From NCBI GenBank assembly GCA_030789695.1, contig JAULAV010009149.1, positions 30,160 through 94,159 on the forward strand: a stretch of DNA of 64,000 nucleotides, in the 5' to 3' direction. Position numbers and translations under genes: made by a program. The notes beneath the pieces were generated by a model, which did no database searches, had not been told where the DNA came from, and saw only the letters and a list, made by a program, of their open reading frames with translations. This DNA is from Scilla litardierei. Lineage: Eukaryota; Streptophyta; Magnoliopsida; Asparagales; Asparagaceae. Each line of letters starts with the position of its first letter. Within the stretch, counting starts at the first letter, position 1. This document shows positions 42,826-53,150 of the stretch, piece by piece.

Positions 42826-43336
42826 CAACAGAGACCCCCGAATCGTCACCGTACCCGGCGTTAGGGCGGCCGGTCAGAGCGTCGCAGAAGGGTTTAACAG
42901 CAACTACTTGCGCCCATTGCTTGGTGATCTGGATCTCGTCAACAAGCGATGAGACGCTATTGTACGTCACCGAAAGGGGAGCGACGGCGCCCACTATTTC
43001 CGACGTCGAGGGGGCGATCGGTACGAGAATCCGAAATCACGGTGGAGGCGGCGGTGTGACGTCCTAGTCTTTGAGCTTTTGCTTGATGGGATCATACTGG
43101 AAATGGATCACAAGCCTGAAGAGATCCGGTCCCACGGCGTTGCAGGCGTCTTCACCAAATCGGCACACATCATCGCCTGCCGCGGCCACCGCCTCCACTT
43201 CGCCCAGATCACAGTCGCCCGGATCTTCCCCAACATTCATTAGCTTGTGCTGATCCACCGGGCGCCACTGTGTCGCCTTCGATCGAGATCTCTCCATCTG
43301 TTGGAATCGACAAGCCTCCGACCACCAGGAAAGCAT
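42826..43336 (-). other. Unrecognised protein-like frame in Z (minus strand)
   Basis: A single minus-strand frame runs from 43336 past the kinase fragment with two internal stops, TAG at about 43064 and a TGA near 43040 that fits CGA-to-TGA. It reads as protein-like, with FGEDACNAVGPDLFRLVIHF and SVTYNSVSSLVDEIQITKQW. I do not recognise it. It may be a second captured gene piece in reverse, or chance in GC-rich DNA. Confidence 0.4.
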
Positions 43337-44215
43337 GTTGAACAGGCACTCATCTCGAAGATGGACGCCCTGATGACTGACGCTCGAGCACGGACAGACT
43401 CATCGGACTCATTGGCCTCTTCCCTGCGTAACTTGAAATAAGGATGCCGTCGTTGGTCGTGGATTCATGAGCATTTCTTGGAGATCGATGGAGGGCAGCG
43501 CGGTTCGACTTGCCATTGTCATCTTCTCTCGCTACTGGAGCTGCTAGACTTCACGGACTTTAGCAAACCATAATCCGAAGAATCGTCCACCGCAACTCTT
43601 GTGCCCGATTCATCTTCGCCTCGGCTGACCGATTTCATGCCACTCGTCGCGACCCGGATGCCGAGGTGACATGTCTCTCCTACAATACAAACTGTGCTCA
43701 ACCAAGAATCTGCATGCAAATCTTCATGGTCCAACCTGCCACTTTATTCACAAAGTGAGCATAAAGTGCTGAAGCCACTCCCCATTACTATCTTCAAACA
43801 AGCTGGCTTCGAGGATGAATTGGAGGTGCGGTCGGCTTCCACGGTGGGTGCATTGACATATGGCCCTCTTCACACACAACTGGCCTCCTTTGCCGAACTC
43901 CGGTCACGGCAAAGGACTCACCACTGGGGGGCCCGACCCAGAGAGGGCGTTCCAACAAGCGGACCATGGCTGGAACCTGTGGGTTTCCTGGCAGAACAAG
44001 TGGCTTTGGGGGAATCTGGATCAAGATGGCAACATCATGAAAAAGTAGGCAGAAGGAAGAAGTTCAGGGAGGAGCAAGTTACCAGAGCGACCCTTCCACG
44101 AGCCTGAGTCTTCCATGCCCTCCTCGCCAAGCTGCCGATCCAGCCGAGCTTGATGTGTTGCCAACCTAGCAGAGCTCCCATCTCAAAGCTTGGGGGTGCC
44201 GAGCTTTGGAGGATG
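43337..44215. other. Z interior, no recognised gene
   Basis: About 880 bp with open frames on both strands, including one of 137 codons at 43694-44107 that I do not recognise. It may include more captured or rearranged sequence. Confidence 0.4.
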
Positions 44216-44735
44216 ACGACCACGCTCGACCGAGGCAACACCGTCCGAGTTCGAGCATCCAGACCGCTCCTCCGACCGTGGCCGAGCCGATCTGGCGGAG
44301 GCAACACCATCCGAGTTCGAGCATCCAGACCGCTCCTCAGACCGTGGCCGAGCCGATCCGACCGAGGCGACACCGTCCGAGTTCGAGCATCCAGACCGCT
44401 CCTCGGACCGTGGCCGAGCCGATCCGACCGAGGCGACACCGTCCGAGTTCGAGCATCCAGACCGCTCCTCGGACCGTGGCCGAGCCGATCCGACCGAGGC
44501 GACACCGTCCGAGTTCGAGCATCCAGACCGCTCCTCCGACCGTGGCCGAGCCGATCCGACTGAGGCAACACCGTCCGAGTTCGAGCATCCAGATTGCTCC
44601 TCCGACCGAGGCCGAGCCGATCTGGCGGAGGCAACACCGTCCGAGTTCGAGCATCCATACTGCTCCTCCGACCGTGGCTGAGCCGATCTGGCGGAGGCAA
44701 CACCGTCCGAGTTCGAGCATCCAGACCCCCCGACG
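44216..44735. repeat. 66-bp tandem array in Z
   Basis: About eight units of 66 bp with GTCCGAGTTCGAGCATCCAG and CCGTGGCCGAGCCGATC. Because 66 is 22 codons, frames of over 200 residues stay open on both strands, producing a false appearance of genes. Confidence 0.92.
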
Positions 44736-45134
44736 AGCAGTCTCATTCTCGAACAGCTTCTCGAAAGGTGGCTGGGGGGCGCCTCCGACATTTTGCTAGT
44801 CCTGTCAAATGGGTCTCAGTTCAGTCGGATTAGCTAAAGCTCGCCTCCATGATAAACTGTGACCAATGGGAGTGGAGCTGGAGCGGGAGATACGATCCAG
44901 ACGAAAGCTGGAGCTGGAGCTGAATTTGGAAATAGAACTAGAGCTGTGTCTAGAGGAGGCCGACCACCCCAGTTTAAACAACCCAGGAGGAGGCCGACCA
45001 GACGAGTCCGATAACCTTGCCAAGTATCGGAGTCTCAACGCCAAGCCACCTTGCCGAACAACTCCTGCATCCACCCAAGCTGGACAAAGTAGTGGCAGAG
45101 CGCCACCATGGAGTCTTTGAAAGTATTTACAAGG

Positions 45135-45555
45135 TCCTCACTTCTTCGTCGGCCGTAAGTCGAGGGGTAACTCCCCTCGCCACCGAACGAATCTCCTTCG
45201 TCGGCCGTAAGTCGAGGGGGCAACTCCCCTCGCCACCGAACGAATCTCCTTCGTCGGCCGTAAGTCGTGGGGCAACTCCCCTCGCCACCGAACGAATCTC
45301 CTTCGTCGGCCGTAAGTCGAGGGGTAACTCCCCTCGCCACCGAACGAATCTCCTTCGTCGGCAGTAAGTCGAGGGGTAACTCCCCTCGCCACCGAACGAA
45401 TCTCCTTCGTCGGCAGTAAGTCGAGGGGCAACTCCCCTCGCCACCGAACGAATCTCCTTCGTCGGCCATAAGTCGAGGGGCAACTCCCCTCGCCACCGAA
45501 CGAATCTCCTTCGTCGGCAGTAAGTCGATGGGCGACTCCCCCACGACCGAACGAA
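45135..45555. repeat. 52-bp hairpin tandem array in Z
   Basis: About eight units of 52 bp with the hairpin GAGGGG-CAACT-CCCCTC and the phrase TTCGTCGGCCGTAAGTCG. It is the reverse complement of one half of the 97-bp unit in X, relative to the plus strand. It sits about 140 bp before the polypurine tract, the same place as the array in X. Confidence 0.92.
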
Positions 45556-45680
45556 TCTCGGGCTGACGATCTATCGTCCCTGGCCAAACTCCGCAAGACG
45601 GGCCAAAGTTTTGCAGAGAGTACAACTTCTTCCACATTATACTACATCTCCCGACCTCCACCTCAACAATGGTAGAGCTC

Positions 45681-45694
45681 AGAAGATGGGGGCA
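45681..45694 (+). other. Polypurine tract of Z
   Basis: AGAAGATGGGGGCA directly before the 3' LTR. Confidence 0.8.
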
Positions 45695-46870
45695 TGTTAA
45701 CGGGACTAGTTTGGCCGGGCCCGGAAGAGCCAAGTCAACTACGACTGGTCAACCAGACTACTACGACCTTGGGGCCTCGGCCCAAGGATCTCACGGGCGG
45801 GCCGCGCTTCTCCACACATGACGAAGGCCCACTTCCACAATGGAGGAAATCGGGGCCCAAGTCAAGGAAACATTCGCCAAATATGGCAACCGTCCAAAGC
45901 CATCACTCTCTAGCCATCATGGCTCGGCTTAATGGCTCAGCTTAATGGCCCGACTTAAATGGCCTTCACTCTATAGCCATCATGGCTTGGCTTAATGGCT
46001 CAGTTTAATGGCCCGACTTAAATGGCCATCACTCTCCAGCCATCAAGGCCTGCCAGATATGGCAACCGCCCGAGTCCATCACTCCAGCCATCATGGCCAC
46101 CTTCAGGACATTCATCTCCTCATCAAGATGGGCGCAATTAGTGGAGGTCAAAACTTCCCACATTTGCACGTCCCCATGAATGGTGGCCATGATGTCACAT
46201 CATGGCACATTATCAGGACGAGTCACCTATATGAGGGAATGGTGGGCATCATCCAAAGGGACCGCATCTCAGGTAACAAAACCTAAGGTACTCCATCAAC
46301 GACCTCGTTCCCCCAATTCATCTCCTTCCTCCCTCGCTCGCGCCGAGAGACGCCGTTACGATCTCCTCACGAGTCGGACCGTCTCCGCCGGGCCTCCTTT
46401 CTCAGATCTCTATCTGACTTAGGCATCGGAGGGGATTTGGCCGGAACCAAGGTCCGGCCCCCTGACGAGCGTTCTCGTCTGCGCAGGTGGACAACAGATC
46501 AACGGGCCGAGGCTACCCCTCGCCCCTCTCCGACCACTCGATCAACCGGACAGTGAGGCTTCCCCTCACCGTCAGCCTGCCGTGGCCGAGCACGTCCTAC
46601 CGAGGCCGAGCGTCCTAATCGGGTCCGAGACTCTCCCTCGCCACCCGTCGGCCGTGCATCTACCCGGGCGACTGAGGCTACCCCTCGTCCCCCTTCCAGC
46701 CGAGGCCGAGCACACCTGTCCGAGGCCGAGCGTCTCAACTAGGGCCGAGGCTTCCCCTCGCCCCTTCTGCACCGATTCGAAGCCCCCGAGGGACCCAAAG
46801 CGGGCCCCTTGACCACGTTGATCGGGTTCTCCACGGTCAACGCTTTGCAGTGAGAAAACACTCTGAAAAA
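45695..46870 (+). repeat. 3' LTR of Z
   Basis: 1176 bp, partner of 40841-42016. The end reads CTCTGAAAAA where the 5' LTR has CTCTGAAACA. Confidence 0.94.
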
Positions 46871-46875
46871 GTTGG

Positions 46876-47578
46876 GTTCTCCATTGCTCTAATCTTCATT
46901 CAGTTCTCCCTTCTTACTACGTAAGACATAACAGTATCGATGAGATTCACCACTGTGTAAATCTTCAACAAAGACCTCCTCAATGGCGATTGCTATTCTT
47001 TCCCATTTTGAGGTCATTCTCATGATTATCTTTCCCCCCTTTTCTTGTTGGGTGTAAACTTGTCCAAGAGCGTCAAGCTCATTGGTGATGTCGACGAAGC
47101 ATCTGTACATCGTTGTAATGTGCTCATTATTCTGCATATGAAACATATCGAAATTTTGTATTGCAACATATAATTTAGACAAATTTATCTTGTTCATTCT
47201 CTCATGGGTAATGACTAGACGGTTCCATATTTGTTATGCACTCTTACATGTGCATATCTTATTGAACTCATCCGGATCCAATGCACAATGAAGAACGTTC
47301 ATTGCCTTGGCATTGTTCACTTCGACGAACTTCTCGGAAGGAGTCTATTTGTCAAAATCCTCTTCGGGGCGTTCAATGTATTCCTTATAGAGGGTTCTCC
47401 AAAGAGAAGCACTCCTAAGGAACGTATCCATTCGGCACTTCCAATAGCCGAAATTCGAGCCATTGAAATGTAGAGGATGAACCGTTGGTTGTCCTTCGAA
47501 GATGGTAGACGCACCATCACGATCATGATTGTTGTACGAAGGAGGTGGAGGAACGTTGTTGTTGCTGTTGGATACCAT
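46876..47578 (-). pseudogene. Copia C gag N-terminus
   Basis: The gag start codon is at 47576-47578 (MVSNSNNNVPPPPSYNN). The Copia gag core follows: FNGSNFGYWKCRMDTFL, WNRLVITHERMNKI, and ITNELDALGQVYTQQEKGGK. A stop after EEDFDK near 47345 and another in the CKSA-QIWNRL region break it. It continues into copy B at 40840 once Z is removed. Confidence 0.88.
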
Positions 47579-47592
47579 AGATAAAAACCTTT

Positions 47593-47604
47593 GCTTTGAT
47601 ACCA
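47593..47604 (-). other. Primer-binding site of Copia C
   Basis: The minus strand reads TGGTATCAAAGC, one base from the common tRNA-Met initiator PBS TGGTATCAGAGC, two bases from the LTR end. Confidence 0.85.
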
Positions 47605-47606
47605 AT

Positions 47607-49021
47607 TGTAAGAACCCTGACTATGAGGAAAAAACACTAAATGGGGGTTGAATAGTGTTTATAAAATTTAAACGATAGTTATACCAATTTAAATTCCTAA
47701 CCAACAATAAATACGGAATTATATATAAACCCAAAATGAAACAATACTAACACAAAGTATGTTTCAAGGGTTTGGATTACCCAAGTCAACTCCCGACTTA
47801 TTTCTGGTAATCCTAGGTCCCTTCCACCTGGATAACTCCAGATACCCAAGTTAGAACCTTAACTTGAGGTTTCCTTTAAACCCGCTTGTAGCAACCCTAC
47901 AAGTGAAATTGAAACACAATCGATGTCCTTGACTCCCACAACTTGGGATCAAGCAACACACTCTCACAAACCGAGAGTAAAACTAATATCGAAAGATTTG
48001 AAATAATGAAGTAGCAACACTTACAATCACATATGCCTTGAAGTAGAACTTGAAGGAGCAAGTGTGTTGTGTGTTGAAGTCTCTTCCTAGAAGAGAGAAA
48101 AACCCTTTCTCTTGTCACCATCAATTTCCTAGAGGATATCACTTTGATTCTAGGTTGGAGAGCAAGTGAGAATGAGATTGGAAATCTAGGGCTTTTGAAT
48201 TTGAGAACTTAAAAAACTTGAAGATGAAAGCTAGGGTTTTTCAAGAGATTATAAGAAGATGAGTAACCCCTCAATGGAGAAATAGAAGCTCTCTTTATAG
48301 GTTCTCTAAAAACCTCAAACAGAATCTCCAAAAAGCCCTTTGAATTGTGGAGAAAAAGCCAGCAGATAGAATTTACACACTCGGTAATCGACTGGTGAAT
48401 AAACCACAGTCGACTGCTGCACTGTGTCAGACTGGTGAAAAAGCTCTCTTTGGGTAGGAGAGAGACAGGCGACTGACTAACAAGTCACAGTTGCTTATAA
48501 CTTGGACATGCTTATATTTTTTGTACAGTATCGCCTGGATAGAGTCAAAGCTAAAAGCCCAAAAACCAACAGATAAAGTATGTGCAAAACAGATGACTGT
48601 AGAACAAATGACAGGTGACTGTTTGGAGACAAGCACATGTAAAATGTTCAACAGTCGCTTGTTGAAATCCCAAAATGCACATGCTTGAGAAATATGAATT
48701 GGAGGCTTAGGAAATGTGATCCAATGATTTCCTAGGATAGAAATAAAGATGTGTGTGCTCCAACATAGTTCTACTTCTAAGCTACATACTAAAAGAGAAT
48801 AAAAGATTACATCTTATAATAGCCTCTCTTCTATCCAAAGAATGAGCTTGAAGTCTTCTAGGAGTTTCATTCACCATCTTTGATCATCCAATCCACTTTT
48901 CATGCTTTGATTGATCCTTGAGTGATATCCATTGCTAATTGATCTTCATGATATGCTTAGGCAATGGATTAACTGCAAATAAGAGATTAGTACAAGTATT
49001 TATGTTTGCTCATTATCAACA
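47607..49021 (-). repeat. 5' LTR of Copia C
   Basis: About 1.4 kb from TGTAAGAACC to TTATCAACA on the plus strand. The inner border is fixed by the PBS. The outer border is inferred from the TGTTGATAATG start on the minus strand, since the partner LTR is outside the window. A TATA box lies at 48293-48299. Confidence 0.7.
48293..48299 (-). promoter_or_regulatory. TATA box of Copia C 5' LTR
   Basis: The minus strand reads ACCTATAAAGAGAGC, inside the LTR and about 720 bp from its outer end. Confidence 0.6.
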
Positions 49022-49567
49022 TCAAGTAGGGAGAAGTCCACTCAACAATTAATTTATGCCACAGATAATACATACAAAGCTAATCTAAAGACGAAATTCG
49101 ATGTAGTTATTGTATACTAAGCTATTTCCTCGAGAACATATAGACTTTGAAAAACTATAATTAGTTGCCATAACATAATTAATAGGATTATGTTTCTAAA
49201 CTTATTAATATGTGTATGCTTTTTATAAACACTTTTTGTTTATATGCATTTCATTCTATTGCAAAAATTTATGTTTTATTTTTTTAGCATATGTCAAACA
49301 ATTATAGATTGACATCTCAAGACGTATGCTATTAATAGCATTACACCCTAAAAATAGTCTAGTAGAAAACTATTTTGGGATATCTGACTTGAGATTCGAG
49401 CTTTGCTAGCCTGAATACTCTATATGAGTATGCCCAGTACTCTCTGAAAAAAGAAACTTACAAATTTTCGATGGATATTCGTCAAAATGAAATTCTAATA
49501 AATATCTCAAGAATATAATGGTCTTGAATATAATAAATATCTCAAATCATATAGGACACATTACTAA
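49022..49567. other. AT-rich flank, no feature recognised
   Basis: About 550 bp between the Copia C LTR and the integrase remnant of Copia U. It may be decayed U sequence. TCAAG right after the LTR would be the target duplication if the far end of C confirms it. Confidence 0.4.
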
Positions 49568-49855
49568 ATGGCGGGAACATTGGATAATATTGGAAAATCA
49601 ACTATATTTTGTAACTGGAATAAAGTTGAACACCCTGGAGTCTGTGTTCACACCCAAAATGGGTTATTTGAATTAATCATTAAAATGATTAAAACAGATT
49701 ACTCATCCGTTAAAGATCCAGTTGCTGGTGACTACATGGAAACATGCAATTATACTGCATACAATCAAAATGCCTCCTTAGAACCTATTCATATGGGCCT
49801 GATCACCCCATATAAACAGTTTTCGAGAAATCCTAACGGAGGAAGCGTTTAGAGC
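49568..49855 (+). pseudogene. Copia U integrase remnant
   Basis: The plus strand reads VEHPGVCVHTQNGLFELIIK, resembling the Copia integrase stretch around the catalytic Glu (H-HTQNGLAESLIK type); here the Ala-Glu reads Phe-Glu. The rest, with ITPYKQFSRN, fits a decayed copy of the following region. It is not a host gene. Confidence 0.65.
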
Positions 49856-50289
49856 AATTGTGCCATGATGTGTTCACATCCCCATAGCACCACTATCAAC
49901 CATCAAAATGTCGTCTTAAAACTATTTATCGGGCGTAATTAAACTGGATAAATAGATTCTACGCACTGAAAACGGGGGAAGCATTTATATCACATCTCTA
50001 AGATTGTGCCTTGATGGGTCTTTTATAGAGAATCGATAGTGAAGATTAGATCCTGAAGATCCTTCACATTCAGATCTCTTTCAATCCCCAGTATTAGGTT
50101 CAACATGGATATTACAATCATTCCTGAGCTTTAAGATCAGTTGACCATTTCAAATATCATGAATGGTGATGTGATCCTGAAGATCTACACTAATGAAACT
50201 GTTAAACAGTTTTCAGATATATTTATTGACAATCCGAATATTGTCAAAATCCTGCTGCTAAAAATCCAGCTAGGATTGACATACCAAAG
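49856..50289 (+). other. Decayed Copia U sequence
   Basis: About 430 bp with no clear motif between the integrase remnant and the integrase-RT linker. It continues in the same direction and is treated as part of U. Confidence 0.4.
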
Positions 50290-51359
50290 ACAATGGATGC
50301 AATCCTCCAGTAACAGAAGTGGATGTCCTCAATGAATTAGATGACATACCACGAGGCTCCAAAGAGAGTAAAACTCCTGGAGACCTTTAAACAATACCAC
50401 CACAAGAAAGTGAGCTTATCTTCATATCCTCTTCTTTTCCAGACCCTCTAGAAGAGATGAATATGGAATAAATTGAAGTATTATTGTATAATGTACATAC
50501 ATTGGGAGGTGTTTGGATAAAAAACACACTTGTCGACAACTTATCCACGTTTCATTTTGCCACTAAATGTGATAATTATAAATATCATTCCACACTCCGT
50601 TACCTGAAGCAAACATAGGATTGGCCAAAAAAGTGGAATAAGGCAATAATAAGCAGAGTTGGACTCGACTATGAAACGTGAAGTGTTTGCACTAGAAGTC
50701 CTGATATCAAAAGATATATCAAACCTGTGGGCATAATGAGTATTGAATATATAAAATTATAAATAAATAAAATCTTATGCTATATGATATAGATTAGAGG
50801 TTCATTTCGCTGATACCAGGAAGTAATCAAGTAAGATTAGCTTGACTCACTTACAAATAAAACTGATGCATCAAGTGCACTGGTTAAGTTTGCCAAAATC
50901 CCGTGATTGGCAAAGGAAATTTTTGGGTTTTCGCTGCTATGGATGTTATGACAGCATACCCTTATGGATTTATTCCTAATTTCTCTACTTGCCTGAATAG
51001 ACTCTGAGACGTCTATTTTATGTAATATATAAATTCAACCAATAAAGTTTCTTATCAATATAAGGGCTCCTACTTAAGGTTATCTTTGCATCTTTAAAAG
51101 AGCAAATAAAATGATTTGGGATTATATTTCCAAATGCCCACATCATCCAAAAGATGAAACACTCATCCAGAAGATGACCGCACCATCCAAAAGATGAAAC
51201 ACTCATCCAGAAGATGAACACATCATCTAGAAGATGAAAATAACAGCCAGAAGATGAAAATAATTTGACATTTAACGTCATACACCCGAAGTTGATGAAG
51301 AAACATGGACAATTGTAATCCACTAAATACAACTATTGGTTGTATGTATGTACATATAG
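50290..51359 (+). pseudogene. Copia U linker and RT remnant
   Basis: In shifting frames the plus strand keeps the linker to RT (VHTLGGVWIKNTLVDNLSTF, then DWPKKWNKAI), TMKREVFALEV, AMDVMTAYPYGFI (the RT MDV-TAYLYG motif) and NPLNTTIGCMYVHI just before the break. Many stops and shifts are present. The frame resumes after element V with IDPFRSLEEGKDILGSEMPY, so V landed inside this RT. Confidence 0.72.
51133..51260. repeat. Short tandem repeat, CATCCAGAAGATGA
   Basis: About seven imperfect units of roughly 20 bp (CATCCAAAAGATGAAACACT, CATCCAGAAGATGA...). It lies inside the RT remnant of Copia U and is not expected in a Copia gene. Confidence 0.85.
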
Positions 51360-52796
51360 TGTAGAGGGATATGCCCTCAGATCATTTTTATTTGATGCAA
51401 ATGAAAATTTAAGCTTAGATAGGAGACTAATTTATATATGATGCAAAAGAGATTAAATGTGTCTTAAATAGTTTAAGACAATATTTAATGAAATAAATGC
51501 AAGAAAAAGGTTACCGATAAGACGGGTTTATCCCACTCTTAACGCAGGTTTAAACCGCGTCAAAAACGGAGTCCAAATGAGCCCAATAAGTCTCTTTAAA
51601 GACGTTTAAATAGAAGGGTAAATGGCAGCCCAAAAAGTAAAAGACCCAAAGCTTTAAATGTTAAAGCGTTTTTTATATATACAAAAAGGGGGGGACACTT
51701 TTTGGGCCTGGCCAAATGGCCAGGCCATGGATTTATGCTGGCGCCTTGGGCGCCAGCTTTGCCCAAAAGGAGAAACAGGGGCGCCAGGTGGCGCCCCTTG
51801 ATTGGCCCCGCATGGCACGTGCTTGGCACGCGTCCGTAGGCGCGTGCCATGCACGCGCCCTCTGTGGACTGATGTGCGTGCGTGGGGCCCATGTTATGGG
51901 CCCCACTGCTAGGGCTTCGTGCCCAGTTAACAGCAGCGGCTGTGTTCTTGTTGAAATACACTTTTTGGGTGATTTTTGGACTGACGTTTGAGGGGTCAAA
52001 CGGACTCGGATTGACGAACGGTTTTTTTCCTATGCGTTCACCGTTGAACGCCCTTCGTATTGATAGGCTGTATCAATCATGATGTTCAACTGTAAGTGAG
52101 TTAAAATTTGTGGAAGTTTTCCCTTTGTGAAAGACAAACTAACTTGGTTTAAATAACTCTAACTTTAGTTCCACATCGGATTTTGAGTAAAGGGGAGCTC
52201 TAAGCCGCCTATATAAATATGGGTCTGCTCTCCTCCTCAAAACTCGTCCCAAGCTCCAGATCTGTGCTGCTCTCGTAAATGTTGGAGTAGGCTCGGATCT
52301 AGGCTGAAATTAATATTTTTCTTCTCCCTATGTTTCTGCCTTACTCTTGATGGCTCTAGCAAAGCCACGAAGGAGTTCGGATTCGGATTTGAAATCTTGG
52401 CGAAGGCTTTCCACTCGCATGAAACTTTCTTCCGCGTGTGGTTGGCTCAGCGACAACGAGGATTGCTCGTCTCAGGATGCGGAGCGGTTTGAGGAGCGGC
52501 TTGGCGTGGGATGGGAAGCGGCTCAGAAGACGGTGCAGAACATCTCGCCTGCCAGGGTTGAGATTCCGAGTATGTGTTTAAGCTTTCGTTTAATTATTCG
52601 CAGTAGTTTAGATCCCTCTTGGGGTGGTCAGATCCACCCCGAGTTGACAGAGATCCTGGCTAAGAGGGCTGGTTCCTTAGGGCTGCATGTTAATTAGATT
52701 AACAAAATTTTTCCGCTGCAATTTTTATGTCTATGTTCCGTCCGACTTAGGACGGGAATAGATTTTTTGTGCCCTAAGGGTCCTAGAAACCATTCA
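51360..52796 (+). repeat. 5' LTR of V
   Basis: TGTAGAGGGATATG...CCATTCA, 1437 bp. A GC-rich island at 51690-51930 has strong hairpins, for example GGGGCGCC-AGGT-GGCGCCCC. TATA box at 52210-52218. Confidence 0.9.
52210..52218 (+). promoter_or_regulatory. TATA box of V LTR
   Basis: GCCTATATAAATATGGG; the partner in the 3' LTR is at 58745-58753. About 280 bp downstream of the GC-rich hairpin island. Confidence 0.75.
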
Positions 52797-52797
52797 G

Positions 52798-52809
52798 TGG
52801 TATCAGAGC
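52798..52809 (+). other. Primer-binding site of V
   Basis: TGGTATCAGAGC, the standard tRNA-Met initiator type, one base after the LTR. Confidence 0.9.
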
Positions 52810-52859
52810 CTTGTCTGTATGCTGATCTAGGACTGTGATTAATTAATAGATTGCTTTTT

Positions 52860-53150
52860 TAAATTTATGCGATAAGTTTAAAATGTTTTTAGATGTTTAA
52901 AAATTCTATATGATAAATTTTTGAATATAATTTTTTTTTAAAATGACATTTTAAACTTTATGTGATAATTTTAAAACTGATTTTAAAACTTTAAAAATTT
53001 ATGCGATAAGTTTAAAATTATTTTAGATGCCTAAAAATTTTATATGATACATTTTAAAGCATGAAATTTTTTAAAATGATGTTTTAAATTTATGTGATAC
53101 TTTTAAAACTGATTTTAAAAGTTTAAAATTTTTATGCGATTAATATTTTA
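52860..53150. repeat. AT-rich tandem repeat in V leader
   Basis: A unit of about 134 bp, marked by TTTATGCGATAAGTTTAAAA at 52864, 52998 and a shorter match at 53131, repeated a little over two times. Confidence 0.75.

Larger units (their letters stand above)
40841..46870 (+). mobile_element. Tat-like Gypsy element Z carrying a host kinase fragment
   Basis: LTRs 40841-42016 and 45695-46870, both exactly 1176 bp, with target duplication GTTGG (40836-40840 and 46871-46875). I count about 13 differences between the LTRs, so it is fairly young. The 3.7-kb interior has a PBS and polypurine tract but no gag or pol. It holds a piece of a calcium-dependent protein kinase gene, a 66-bp tandem array and a 52-bp hairpin array related to that of X. 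Confidence 0.92.
1..49021 (-). mobile_element. Copia retrotransposon C (outer host element, interrupted)
   Basis: Minus-strand Ty1/copia element whose parts appear in order from right to left: 5' LTR (47607-49021), PBS, gag, protease, integrase, RT, RNase H. It is cut into native blocks 1-871, 18492-20296, 27867-28708, 31773-33327, 39246-40840 and 46871-49021 by insertions X, Y, a LINE, W and Z, each flanked by duplicated target bases. Long gag, PBS of TGGTATC type and pol order fit a Sirevirus-like or Tork-like Copia; the exact lineage is inference. The 3' LTR lies outside the window. All coding blocks carry stops or lost catalytic residues, so the element is dead. Confidence 0.85.

Noticed and set aside
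44183..44799. Overlapping frames of about 200 codons on both strands
   Set aside because: They are translations of a 66-bp tandem repeat; a unit of 22 codons keeps all frames open. No known domain.
45035..45733. A 232-codon minus-strand frame
   Set aside because: It crosses the 52-bp array and the LTR border of Z, so it cannot be a real gene.
49568..49855. A novel 94-codon host gene
   Set aside because: Its HTQNGL stretch and the following RT pieces match a decayed Copia integrase and pol in order.
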